A stretch of DNA of 64,000 bases from NCBI GenBank assembly GCA_024138015.1, contig JAMXBB010000010.1, positions 48,900,440 through 48,964,439 of the forward strand. The letters run 5' to 3'. Shown here in pieces: positions 36,744-48,789 of the stretch (the first letter of the stretch is position 1; the number at the start of each line of letters is the position of its first letter). Below the pieces are notes generated by a model, which saw only the letters and a list, made by a program, of their open reading frames with translations, did not search any database and was not told the origin of the DNA. Made by a program: the position numbers and the translations under genes. The stretch comes from Lumnitzera littorea (lineage: Eukaryota; Streptophyta; Magnoliopsida; Myrtales; Combretaceae).

Positions 36744-37450
36744 CTGCCTATTGGTGTGCCTATTAGCTGCAGCAAAGAAGCTATGCTTAATCTCAAATTC
36801 CATTGCTTGTTCAAGTGTTTAAGGATCTTCAAGAACACAATGGATAATAGTAGCAGCAACATTGTAAAAGCCAGGGAATGGACTATTTACAGGTAAAGAA
36901 AGCAACAAATGCAAACCCACAGCATCTAGAAACTTAAGAACAGTAGGGTAAGCTCTAGTGAGACTAGCACACAGCTGCAACACAGCAAGCATTGTTTCAA
37001 ATGCAAGAGGAGCTCTACTGTAATTACAAGCAATCACAATCCGTCTCTTCCATTCATCAATATCGACATGCTTCAAAGAATTTAACTTGTGATCAGCCTG
37101 CTAGAGCTTGTCGACAATAAGAAAAGCTGTCATTACCCATTTGGGAACTTAGAATTTCTCTTTGCCAATAGAACCAGAATCCTACTAAGAAAGCAGATTT
37201 GATGCCAGTTGAACCAAACCATTCTTCAAAGCAGCTTTTCGTGCCATTGTGTCTTCGTTGAGTATTAAGGCAAGAACATGAAGGAGCTAGGATAGTAAAG
37301 TAATCTGTTTATTATTAGATACCAAACTACAATTCCTCAATTTGTCAATGATAAAAGAAATGACACTAGGCCTATATTGCCCATCATTTTAGGAATAAAT
37401 CATCATGAACAAGTCATGAACTGGAAAAGTAAGCGATTCTTTCATTTGAA
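36744..37450 (-). pseudogene. UPL: Captured fragment of a UPL1/UPL2-type HECT E3 ubiquitin ligase gene
   Basis: On the minus strand one frame with a few stops matches the N-terminal helical half of plant UPL1/UPL2 ligases in order. It shows a VHDLFMMIYS-like start, ISFIIDKLRNCSLV, LHVLALILNEDTMARKAALKNGLVQLASNLL, PKWVMTAFLIVDKL, LCASLTRAYPTVLKFLDAVGL, FPGFYNVAATIIHCVLEDP, and after a stop TLEQAMEFEIKHSF. It ends at CAG followed by GTGATTC at 36,743, an exon-like edge, and begins after an AG near 37,450. The full ligase is several thousand residues long and ends in a HECT domain, which is absent here. It therefore looks like a captured genomic piece with splice edges, carried on the same strand as the PMD gene. 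Assignment is from remembered family sequence, not a search. Confidence 0.7.
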
Positions 37451-37699
37451 GCTATTGCCATTATAAAAAGTTAACGGAATTATAGCAAAAGAAAGGGAGC
37501 ATACTAAACAGCAAATTCTTAGTGAAAGTCGACTAAAACTTCATCTCAAAAATTATATAAGTAGACGGAAGGCAAGCTTAACATGAAGCTCCTTGAAATC
37601 TTTATCTTCTTGTAATGAAACGAACAACAATAGCAAAATTATCAAAATGTCACTTTTACTCTACAAACAAATGTGAACTACTATATGATCTAGGAAGAA

Positions 37700-38100
37700 C
37701 TTACTTAGCTTGATTTCATGGTCACAATCCCATCGTTAGGCTTTGATGGATTTTTAACTTCACACAACAAAAATGGCCAGAATGCTCTGTCCCTTTCCAG
37801 ATTCCTAACACCAACAGTATAGTTGCTAGCAAGTGCAAGTGTACAAGCTACTAAGTCGAGGAGTTGGTAGAGTAAAGAACTGACTTCTCCAGCAGCTCTA
37901 CACAATCTGAGCACCTACGGTAGAGGTATCTCTCTACGGAGCTTAACAACAGCAAGCCAAGATCCTCCCAAGTAGCAAGAAGTCCAAGTTCCGAATACTG
38001 AGCTACGGTAGATAACTTGTTGAGCCGAGCCATCAAATTGGTGGAACTAAGTCGAGTAGTAGCTATGAAGCAAGTTTGAGCAATTATAACCCATGAGCTT
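37700..38100 (-). pseudogene. Unidentified exon-like fragment next to the UPL piece
   Basis: On the minus strand a frame reads LVACTLALASNYTVGVRNLERDRAFW and LLCEVKNPSKPNDG (37,705-37,914). An overlapping frame reads ARLNKLSTVAQYSELGLL (37,851-38,036). The sequence has normal protein-like composition, unlike the surroundings. It ends near a GTAAGT at 37,704-37,699, as if at an exon edge. I do not recognise the family. It may be another exon of the captured UPL-type gene or come from a different host gene. Confidence 0.45.
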
Positions 38101-38724
38101 TAGCCAAAATAAAACAAAAATAAAAAATAAAAACCAAGAAGATGCATACGCTAGCTTTCATGCGAGCAATGTTGTTTTAGCTTTCACTTATGGGCACTTT
38201 AACTCCAATGATAATCAATATTCATATGATGGGTAAAGCTCCTCATAAAAAGACTATAAGTAAAGGCCTTCTCAGACGGCTACAATCATAGAAGAAGAAT
38301 GCTGGAATAAAAAGACAATCAATATGTAGGGTTTTCTTTGGCTAAAGGAGTAAAGAGCAAGGGAAAATTAAAAATAGAAAACAAAAGAAAGTGCAAAAGC
38401 TTATATTGTAAGAGTGGAAAAAAACGTAAGGGGCCACTTGTCACGTTTTTCGTGGAAGATATATATATATATATGAGTAAGAAAAGGACACTCTATAATA
38501 TTGCTACTTGAAGGAATTTTCTAAATGGAAATATGGAAATCCGTTGAGCTTTCAAGGTGCTACCCCTGAAACCCCACGGGGGACATTGTCCCCTTGACCC
38601 TTAAGACAAATCGCAAATTAATTTGGCAGCAACGCAACCATTTAATAGCGCATATACACTTGAGTTATCTAAAAGGCTCACTTGGTGCTCAAACCCCTTC
38701 GACTTTGTTCAAAGAACTTTGGTC
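38100..38724. other. 3' untranslated region of element D
   Basis: No frame is supported. An (AT)n tract lies at 38,458-38,473. The block before the polypurine tract (38,560-38,724) has a higher GC content, with accccacgggggacattgtcccc forming a small inverted repeat at about 38,573-38,595. Confidence 0.4.
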
Positions 38725-38736
38725 AGGGGGGCAAAA
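38725..38736 (+). promoter_or_regulatory. Polypurine tract of element D
   Basis: The sequence aggggggcaaaa directly before TGTAAAAGG of the 3' LTR. This is the plus-strand primer site of reverse transcription, and its place confirms the LTR boundary. Confidence 0.85.
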
Positions 38737-39394
38737 TGTAAAAGGCTAAATTTAATATTCCTTTCAAGCCCATTAATTAAATGGATTTGATTCCTCAAGC
38801 TAAGGTAACATAGCCCAAGGAGCCAAGCCATAAATTATCAGGATGATCAAGGGAAACTTGGCATAACAAGCTTGGAGTAGGGCCCGTTGGATTGGTTCAT
38901 CCAATCTAACCTTTCTTGGTTTGGCTTACACTAGAATAATAAATAAAGCCTTTGCCTAGGCCTAAACCCATGGAAATAGTCTACTTAAGATCCATTAATA
39001 AGGGGCTTCAATCCTAACCATTGACGACCGTCATGATCTAATGGATGTGATCAATTACCCTTTCCTATAAATATTCCATTCACATCCTCATTTGAATAAG
39101 AGTAAAAAACCCCATTAATGCTTACTCTACTAAAACTTTGCCTTAAAGATCAAATACTTAAACACTTTAAGGACACTATCCCGTTCTTCATTAATCTTAG
39201 AGTTTGATGCCATCGCGCTCCTCCACCTGTCACCATACGTGGTAAAGCCTTACTAAGATCACCTACGCCTCCTCCTTACGCTTCTCTCCCAATCATCCCA
39301 TGTGAGTCACTCAAGTCATTTCCCTAATCACGTATAGCATAACTTCACATACGGCATACACGTGACACTTACATCTGTACCCAACACCCATACA
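38737..39394 (+). repeat. Element D 3' LTR
   Basis: 658 bp, TGTAAAAGG to CCCATACA, TATA box at 39,066-39,073. A sample stretch around the TATA box (84 aligned bases, ccattgacga to gaataagag) differs from the 5' LTR at about six positions, mostly transitions; other stretches differ more. Confidence 0.9.
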
Positions 39395-39399
39395 GAGCC

Positions 39400-41204
39400 T
39401 TAGAAATATGATTAGGAACCCAATAAATGAAAAGAACAAGATCTAAATCCTAATAGAAAATGGACTTATCTTAAGGCCTTTAGTGGGCTTAAGCCTAAAA
39501 TCATAAGTAGAGTTGGACTTAAGGCCTTAAAATGTAAGAAAATCCTAGAAGCCCTTAAAAGAACCAAGAATAGAGCCCAATAACTTAATGACTAAATATG
39601 AACCCTAAATTAAAGGCCAATAAAATAAAATATAAAAGGCTCATTAAGTCCAAAAGCCCATTAAAGCCATCCCCTATAGGCCCCTTAGTAAGCAAAGGCT
39701 TTAAACTCGTAAAAAGAACCCATTTAAGCCCATAAGATTACAATAAGGCTTAAATTAAAAGTTATGGAATTTGATCAAAAAATTTAACTTAAAATTCCTA
39801 AATAAAGGCCCAACAAGTTAAGTGTAAGGCCCAACACCCAAAATTAAGCACAAAGCACAAAACTAAGCTTAAATCCTAAAGTAGTCAAACAAACACCATT
39901 GACCAAGGAACTTGTTTGGCCTAAACCAAATTCTTATAAGTCCAAACACCTCAAAAGGACTTCATCAAATAAAAGAACACTTGGAAATGATGAAAATCAA
40001 CTATAAGAATGTGAAATTTCAACTTAAAATAAGAAAGTTATGACTAAAATACGAAATAAGGGGAAACAGAGAAATTATAGCGAGGCTAGCGAATAGATTA
40101 AGTTTAAGATGAGTCCTATTTACTTTAATTACCTTACTCATGTGATTTGGGATATCAAGTTTAAGATACTAAGGACTATTGGGAAAACTAGACTTTAAGG
40201 CTGAATGAGTATATCGCCTCTTATTTTACTCTATTTTGTGCTTGTAGTTAGTGTACTATCCAATTATATATGATAATTGAACTTGATGCATGTTGGGGTA
40301 AATGGGAACTTGTGTATATCTATTCTATTTAACCTATGCTTGCAAAATATCTTAAGATATTTCAAATACCCTTGTTTACTCCATTAGAATGTAGAGTATT
40401 AGAGTGTTTGGAATATACTTGCTTGACTACCTCATGAATCTGGAATTAATAAATATTTGGTTTCTAATTAAACTAGACATGCATGATATCTTATAGCATG
40501 AGTCTTAAGGGTGTCAACACTACGTAATAGAGCGGGAGATCATGCTTAGATGGATCTATATTGATATTATGTATTGTGATTATTTATCATACGATGTATT
40601 TCGTGCGACATGCTCTTACCTCGACCTTTAGTAACTATTCGGCTTCTGGGAATGCTACCTTCTGCTTAAGGCCAAGCCATGTCTACTACTAAGAGTGGTT
40701 ATATTGTTAAGAGATTTCATATTGGACGTAGAGACATGGGTCCTAACGTACCTATATACTTCCCAACCTAAGCAACAATAGGCGTTAAAATCGTGCTATA
40801 TACAATTACCGACTGACCATATATACTATTTGCATTGCATATGCTTGTACATGCATTTATATCTTTGATAAATAAATTGGTTGTTATTGTCTAATGCTAA
40901 AGTAAGAAGGTTACTTACTAAGCTGGATGTAGCTTACACCCTAATAGTTTCTTTTATAGGTCTTACAAAGCTAGGGCTGGGCTAGGACTTGAGTGTAGAG
41001 TGCTCCATCAAGTTAAGAAATTAGAATATAAGTTTAGAAAAGCAAGTAGTATAGTCAATTTAAATTTTTATGGTATTTAGTGGCCTTATGATTGATAGGT
41101 TATAAATACCCCTTTTTATTGTTTGGTAGGTGATTCCAATTCTTTACAGTTTTAGTGATTGTAGTTTATTGGATCACTTATAGGTATATATATAGTTAAG
41201 CAAA
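39400..41204 (+). repeat. LTR-C copy 2, middle part
   Basis: Continues the C-type LTR broken by element D. Shared landmarks with copy 1 are the aagcccaa-rich stretch (39,590-39,850), aaaataagaaagttatgac (40,026), gaacttgatgcatgttggggtaaatggg (40,288) and ccttctgcttaaggccaagcc (40,661). It then passes through a B/C 3' region (tttattgtttggtaggtgatt, 41,115, compare 53,715). It is interrupted at 41,204 by the solo B LTR. Confidence 0.65.
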
Positions 41205-44200
41205 CGTTATGACCCTAAAGGGAGCCTAATAAGATTACCTAAAATTTTCATATCATGTGTACACCCATCATTTGAAAATCATCTTGCAAGTCAGAGATTG
41301 CAAGATTCTAGACAATTAGTCACTAAAGTTTTCGATTTTTAATTTAATTAACTTATTATAACACATAAGTGACTATGGATATCCGATAAACCACAATCCA
41401 TCAGAACGGCAGAGAACCGGTATCCCCTACTAAACAATAAGATTAGGTAGTAAAGTTCTAAAACTCAAACTTACTAAAGTCACAAAATTTAAATGTAGTA
41501 TTAATAATTATATATATAATAATTCAAATGAACCATACAGTCTGTCATCAGATTCTAACTTCTATGCATCTCAACGTTGGCACTCAACTCTCAGTTCTTA
41601 ACCCATGCCCGATCATCTAACAACCTATAAAAGAAAACTATTGGGGAGTATGTTACAAGAGCTTAGTGAGTTATCTCTCGTACTATTCCAACAAACAAGT
41701 TATCAAATAGTTTATTACCAAACATATGAATACATGAACAAGTAGTACGCCAAACAGTATATATGCAGTTGACCGGTGTTATATACAACATCGAATTTAA
41801 TGCCCTCTGAAGTAAGGGTTGAAGATACATCGGCACTAATCACAACTAGGCTCTAATACCTAGGTTTTTAACCTTATATAATTATATATACATAAATTCC
41901 CTATTTCACAAAACAGGTTTTTATTTCCAATAGTCAATAGTATACAAATATCTAGGTCTAACGGTGAGGTGGCCCTCGCAGTCCACGCTCATACCCTATA
42001 GTGGTGGTTTCTAGATGTGACCCCCAACCACCTACGGTTAACGTCTCCAGCGCCAATAAAACCTGCGAGCTAAAGGTAGGGTCTTGTTGTACCAATGCTC
42101 CTGCACTATACTAATCAAATCATGTGGGAATATATCCCTCTAACGCCCTTCATTACCAACCGCGTGAGGTAATGGCCGAAACATTATGTGTAATGTTTGT
42201 GCTCTATGCATGATCCATTTAATTTTAGTTGAGTTAAATATGATTAAGTCAATTTATGAGGTGGTCAAACATTATCAACAAATCATTTAAATTATGCAAC
42301 AATCAATTATATAACCAAATCTTCAACTATCACATTTAATAGTATTTTGCACAGTAATTAATCAATATCAGTCGCATGCATAACCCGAAACCTCATGCAT
42401 CAAGTTATTAATATTTAATTCATGTGCACTAAGTACAAGCATAAAACAAATATAGAGTCATCGGAAGTACTCACTTAGTCATAAATGATGTTAAGGATTG
42501 TAATAGTCCAAAGGTAAGTCGGTCTCGATCCCAAGATCATCTAACATTAGGGAAATATGAAAAGTAGTAAGTTTGGGAATTAAATAACTAAACTAGCATG
42601 TTAAATCGTACTGTTTATTTAAATTGGTTATTGATTTACATGAAATCATCGATTCAAGCTTTTTATCGAATTGTATATAACTTTTTCGTTTTAGCTCGGA
42701 TCGTTATGAACTTATAGTCCATTTTGATCGTTTTTAAGCGTATTTTCTTATAGCGAGATCCATTTTGAATGTTGTGACTCATAGTTTAAATTGTGATATA
42801 AAAATATCACAAAATTTATTATTTTAATTTAAAAATTATAAAATATTAATTTTAGCCTTTTCTTAGCATATTTTTCCTATTTTTGAGATTTTAGTCTTTA
42901 CAATTATTATTATTATTATTGCTATTACTTTTATTATTTATTATTTTCTTATTATTCATTTGTATTTTACGATTTATATATATTTATGTACTTATACTAT
43001 ATTTAATTAATTTTATAATTTACTTTAATTTGCAATCCTTAATTTTATGGTAATACACACACATATATATATTTATATACCTACTTCTTACATATTTATA
43101 AATTTATTTTATTTAGTAACTATTATATTATATATATACCACTTAATATTCGGTATACTATATATATATACTATATGTTGTATATATACTATATGTTATA
43201 CATATAATAACATATACTATATATTATATATATTTACACCATAGATAAATATAATATGACTTATGCCATAGAGAAAAATATATATATATATATATGTATA
43301 CATAAAAGATAGCTTACATGTATTCAAAATACTTGTATATACTATACGAATACATCTATATATATATATATGAAAATAAACTTGTATACATATATAATAA
43401 ATAAGTATTTCATGTGTACATATATGTGTATATATTTATAGTTATTTTGTAAAAAAATACTTAATACCTATTATATATAATCTTATGGATCCATACACAT
43501 ACCGTATATTATGCCTATTGATACATACATGTTTACATACATATCTTTATACATACATATATATTTTAATTTAATTACTTATGCACACATACATGTAATG
43601 GTAATGTTATATTTACTAAAATATAATACAAATACTACATATATACATGTACATACTATATAATATACATATATACTACTAAAATAATTTTACTTACCTA
43701 TTTATCTTAGTAGATAATTTCCTTAGCTTTCTTTTTCTTTTTCTTCTCCTCCTTAGCTAATGTTTTTCCTTCTTCTTTATATTTTTCTTTGTGTGTTAGC
43801 TTTAGTTTTCTTTTTTTTTTTTTCTAATTTTGATCTTCTAGACGTGAGCAATTCCAAAGAGAAAAAGAAGAAAAATAATCTACTCAAATCTCCTCATTAA
43901 ATGGGATAAGACACATGCTTTAATTAACTTATCCTTATCTCTTAATTTGGTGACACTTGTACATTTATTTTAGGCACATGGGCTGCTGAAATTTTCAACT
44001 GCAATCCACGTATAGGATAAGGAAAATAAAAGAGAAGAAGAAAAGAAAGAAAAGAGAAAAAGAAAGAAAGAAAAAGGAAGAAAACAGAAATTAAATATAA
44101 ATATATGTAATTTTTATAAACCTAAAAATCATAAAAATAATCATCATAAAGTAATTTTGGAATTTTATGAAAATTTATCAATTTAATTGGTACTCGTTAC

Positions 44201-44575
44201 AATTATAATTTTGTACAAGTTATCTTAACAATTTCGTTAAAAATTTACGCAATTACGCAATTTAGTCGATGATTGTATCAACTACAATTATATCACTATT
44301 GAGTGATATTTAATTATTTTATAGGCTTAAAGTTATAGTTTTAGGGTTTTAATCAAATTCGGGTTCAATTTTGGTTAATGGTACATAAATCAGATTTAAG
44401 ATTTTAGTACGCAATTTAGGGTTTTGATAAATTTCTAAGGTTTTTACTACTTATAATATATTTAAATTTATGATTTATTAAATTTTTTTCTTGCTCGGCT
44501 TTAATTACTCATTAACTCATCTATAGTATTAAGGTTTAATTCTACTCTCAAATAGCCAAATTTACAAGGTTTACA
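41205..44575 (-). repeat. Solo LTR-B, minus strand, 3,371 bp, target duplication GCAAA
   Basis: On the minus strand it starts TGTAAACCTTGTAAATTTGG at 44,575 and ends GGGTCATAACG at 41,205 (terminal CA decayed to CG). Identical GCAAA flanks it at 41,200-41,204 and 44,576-44,580. A long TATATA/TACATA tract fills about 43,040-43,680, and open frames there (43,047-43,244) are artefacts of it. The host LTR resumes after it. Confidence 0.88.
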
Positions 44576-44580
44576 GCAAA

Positions 44581-44726
44581 TGTATGTAAATTAAATAAGC
44601 ACCCTTAGAAATTTACTAGTTAGAGCCTTGCAACCTCTAACTTGTAAGGCGATCTTTATATCATGGATGCACACGTGATATAAAGATTTTAAGTAAAACT
44701 ACCATGCCCCTTTCAAGGGCATTACA
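44581..44726 (+). repeat. LTR-C copy 2, 3' end
   Basis: Carries gagccttgcaacctctaacttg and gatataaagattttaagtaaaac, ending cccctttcaagggcattaca at 44,726. It matches 53,850-53,948, the end of a B LTR. The bases after it (aacca) do not match those before 17,827 (ctacc), so copy 1 and copy 2 cannot be shown to be the two ends of one insertion. Confidence 0.7.
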
Positions 44727-46790
44727 AACCAATTCATACATCAACTCCCACCCTTTTACTATATAAGATGAACCTTGAAGAATATTCCTCCTCATTCCTT
44801 ATACTATGTGAACCTAATTACAAATAAATTAGAACCAAGTCAACTACTTATCATCATTCTCTTCCTCTTAACCTTACAAAATAATCCTTCATCATCTTTA
44901 CTATTCATAAACCTGCTCATAAGAGCCAAACCTCGCTCAACGAACATCATGACCAAATCCCTAAATATCATAACAATGATAATCAAACAATGACCTTAAA
45001 TTTAAGGATAAAACTTAATCTTGAAAATCAAAACCCAATCAATCTGTTTGACCATCAAACTTAAGGATAATGATGTCAACATGAATAGCAAAATACCATA
45101 ACCACAATTACAATAATAACATAAAATCACTTTAAATGAAATAAAACTTACCCCTTCAATCCTCAACAGTGGGCAATAAACATGAAAATGCGAATGCTAT
45201 AATAAATATGAATTTAAATTAATAAAGACTCTAACAACAAAATAATGAATAACTATGACAAGACATGATAAAGAAGTTATCAAAATAGTAATCTTCATGT
45301 ATACTAGCTTGAATATCTAATTGGGAAGAAATGGCAAATATGTATGGTCTATGTCAAAGTGTTAGGCCCCGTCAACCTCAAGTTAAGTTGAGTTCAGTTG
45401 AGTTAAGTCAAGTCAGTTGTTGATTGTTATGATTGGGTCCGAATTAATGGAAGGTCAAGATTTGCTACTCATTCCTATTGATATAATTGTGTTAAGATAT
45501 ATAGAGCACAAGGAACTATAGAATTAAATAAGTAAAAAATAACACTCAGATATATGACACACAAGCATAAAGGATAAACTAACCAATGATAAGAATTGGA
45601 AACCAAGCTAAAGCAAACAAACTTCACGTCTTAAAATTTACCTCCCGACTCTAACTAATACTAATAACTATATAATAGTATTGACATACTTATACTTATA
45701 CAATCAAGATTAAAGTGCTACTTTTGAAAAATCAAACAACTAATGTCATCATAATATGATTTGAACAATCAAATCTGACATTTGAAACAGCATAATATAT
45801 AAATGATCAAAGACAAAACCGATAACCTATGCCTATATCAACACCTAACATTAAAATCATTGATTTCAAATTATTCTTAGAAATAAACATGAACATCAAT
45901 CCTTATTATAGTGGTAACATAAATAGTAATCAAAATCTCTATAATCAAAATAGGATGAAGTTATTATAAATATGATAAATAGATGTTTTTATAAGAAAGG
46001 TATAAACACTTAGAAGCTAAGAGGACAACCCTATAAGGTATTAGATACATAAGCATTATAATAAATCTTAAGACAATAGATGATGTAATTAGAAATAGAT
46101 AAATTCAAAATGTCATTAGATTAGGAAATGATGAAGAGTTATATCCAGAAACCACAAGTAAATTTCTTTAATAATATAAAAAGAAAAATGTAAAATAAAT
46201 AATTGAAGTTTAGCCTCTCATAAGACCTTAAAATTGTACAATAAAATTAATATATTTTGAAACCTATAAGAGAACTAAAGTGAGCAAGACAGAAAACTAA
46301 TGGAAAGTAGAATCTATTTAAACTAAAAATTCAATGAGGGCTTTAATTAATTTAGACCTACAAAACTAAGAAAATTATAGGTAATTTAAGTACCCATCTA
46401 ATTTAAGAACTATAGATAAAATACCTAAACCATAAAGTTATTTCGTAAGGTTGCAAAGGACCTAAAATAAGTAAGATTGTTATATTGATCTTAGAAATAA
46501 GACTCTATGAAATTAGTCGTAGAAGCTTTTATAAAAGTAACACCAAATAAAGAAAACTTAACTCCTTTGACATAACAATTGCAAATAAAGTTAAGTTAAA
46601 GCATTAAATTTTCCAAAGACTAAAATTGGGTATTAATTAATTTTAGAAAGCAACTTTTAAAATACTGCATAATTGAGTTCAAAAGTTAACGAAATTGAGA
46701 TATGAAATAGATTGAACTCATAAGAATATATATATATCTCCTTCTAAGGAAAATTTAGAATATAATAGTTTCGAAGATGAAACTATTTGT
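44727..46790. other. Remnant of element A internal region, no coding signal
   Basis: About 2 kb of AT-rich sequence up to a polypurine tract and the A 3' LTR, so by position it is the 3' internal region of element A. No gag-pol motif was recognised in any frame. A short pseudo-repeat of agttaagttgagttcagttg occurs at 45,378-45,412. The frame at 44,775-44,993 is not convincing. Confidence 0.45.
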
Positions 46791-46804
46791 GAGAAGGGTG
46801 GAAA
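46791..46804 (+). promoter_or_regulatory. Polypurine tract of element A
   Basis: The sequence gagaagggtggaaa directly in front of the A 3' LTR start at 46,805. It marks this LTR as a 3' LTR, not a solo copy. Confidence 0.65.
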
Positions 46805-48739
46805 TATAAGCCCTGCAACCAAGTGTTTAGAGTTTAGTATATAAAATTTATAACGATCAGATAAATTATCCAATCAAGCTTAAATTTTATAATCAAGTTA
46901 GGAATATTAGTAAAAGTGATCACATGAGTTAGGATTTAGGAAAATGAAAAATAAAAAATAAAATAATTAAAAATGATAATATTGAATTATATGTATGTTA
47001 CCCATCATTTATCGGAAATCCATAAAATAAGTTTTAATAATTAACGAATTAATAGAGATAAATTATATGCACACTAAAAATCATAAAATAATTTAATTAA
47101 TATTTATAAGTCTTTATTTGTACCATATATGTATTTATGTGGAAATAAAAATATGCAAAATTACTTAAAATACCTAGAATATGTTAAATTAATACCAAAT
47201 AAATAAGGAAAATACATAAAAATTAAATAAAAATCAAGAAAAATACTAAAAAGGATAGAATTATCTAGATTTTAGGTGTGGCAATCTGGAAATGGAAGAT
47301 GGAAAATCAACCAATAATAATAAGCCAAATAGAAAGTGAAAAAGAAAAGAGATAAGGATTCTTCACAACCAAGAATTATAAAAATAAAAAAATAAAAAAA
47401 CCTTAGACACTACTATAAATTTAGAAAACCACTTCCAAAATTCATCTTGGACCCTTAGGAGTTTAGAAAAAAATCAAGAGAGATTAAAAAGAGAAGAGAA
47501 AGTATTTTTAGGAAAAATTAGAAAAATGATATGCAATTAAAGCATTAGGAAGAAACCTACACTCAATGACCAGTTGGGGAGGAATGGCCACCACCACTAG
47601 ATAGTAGACCTTATGCTTAGAGCTATCGATAAGGATGGAGCCACCACTAGTGGATGGAAGTCGCTTAAACAATGAGTTCTGATTTTCCTTCCAAATTTAT
47701 TTTATTTTTTAAAAATATCAAATATATTTGGAAAATTATGAAATTTAATATTCTGGGATATTCAAGTATCTAGATTTATGAAAAAATATCAATTTGATAA
47801 ACTTAACCCTCAGGATATACTACTCATAAGAAATGACTAAATCCAAGCCGGTTTTCGATTTAGATTTAAATGACCTTAATAATGTAGTTTTGACTTCAAA
47901 ATTTTTGTGTAGCCTATTTAGGATATATATTATAGTGCTATAAAAAAAATTTTTAAACTTAATTTTTAAGCCCTAAAATCATGCATAAAGGACAATTTAT
48001 GGGCTTAATTTAGTGATTTAATGATAATTTAATCAAAATTCTAATTTGATTTGTAATCGGACATCCTTAGATGTAAATTTCTAATGTAAGATGGTATTTG
48101 TGGAGTTTGGAGTGTTAATTGAATGTATTATGCATATTAGGAAATGAATAATGAATAAAAGTGAATAAATAAGCTAGTTTTGTGCTTAAAGATTGCTTAG
48201 ATATAAATTCTGATTTAGGATATAATTAGATGCCTTGGTATGTTATTTGGTGATGAAAGATGATATTTGTAGTAGTGATATAAGTGTAAATTATGTAATA
48301 ATACATAATATGTGTATATAGGAATTAAATGGTTAGGAAGTATTAAGTAAAAAATTGATAATTTATAATAATAATAATACAAAATAGGTTATAAATCTAG
48401 GAATTTATATGAAAAATGTGGATTATTCTTACATCAGGAGTTAACTCAATAGTTAAATTAGGAATATAGTATACTGTACCAATCAAAATATTAATTAGAA
48501 GCTAAAATGAAGATTTAAGGCACCTAAGTATAGTTAGATAAATTTTACATATTGGTTTGGAAAGAATTCCTAAAGTTAGAAATAAAATAATAACCAAAAG
48601 TTAAAACAGAACCTAGTTCTGAAACTAAGTCAGAAATTGAATCAAAAATGGGTTTAGAACTAACTTGGTTATAGGTAATATAGAACTTAAACAATTGAGT
48701 AGAATTATAATTTTAAACTAAACCTAATGAGATAAAGCT

Positions 48740-48789
<50 letters not shown>

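Larger units (their letters stand above)
25493..39394 (+). mobile_element. Element D: Tat-lineage Ty3/gypsy element with antisense cargo
   Basis: A 13.9-kb element with paired LTRs (25,493-26,157 and 38,737-39,394), PBS and PPT. Its order is gag, protease, RNase H, second RNase H, integrase, then a 7.6-kb 3' region with antisense genes, then the LTR. Flanks are gagct (25,488-25,492) and gagcc (39,395-39,399), a 5-bp duplication with one transition. The dual RNase H and the antisense frames between integrase and the 3' LTR are marks of the Tat group. The RT core is missing, so this copy cannot have moved by itself. The two LTRs differ at many sites, so it is not recent. Confidence 0.85.

Noticed and set aside
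43047..43244. 65-codon frame rich in Tyr and Ile
   Set aside because: Translation of a TATA/TACATA simple repeat; the same applies to 22,706-22,900 and 51,595-51,780.
17827..44726. A single C element spanning both C copies
   Set aside because: The flanking pentamers do not match, and neither a PBS nor a PPT could be tied to the C copies.
44775..44993. 72-codon hydrophobic frame near the end of the C LTR
   Set aside because: Leu/Ile/Asn composition is what AT-rich DNA gives by chance. No match to element proteins and no neighbour supports it.
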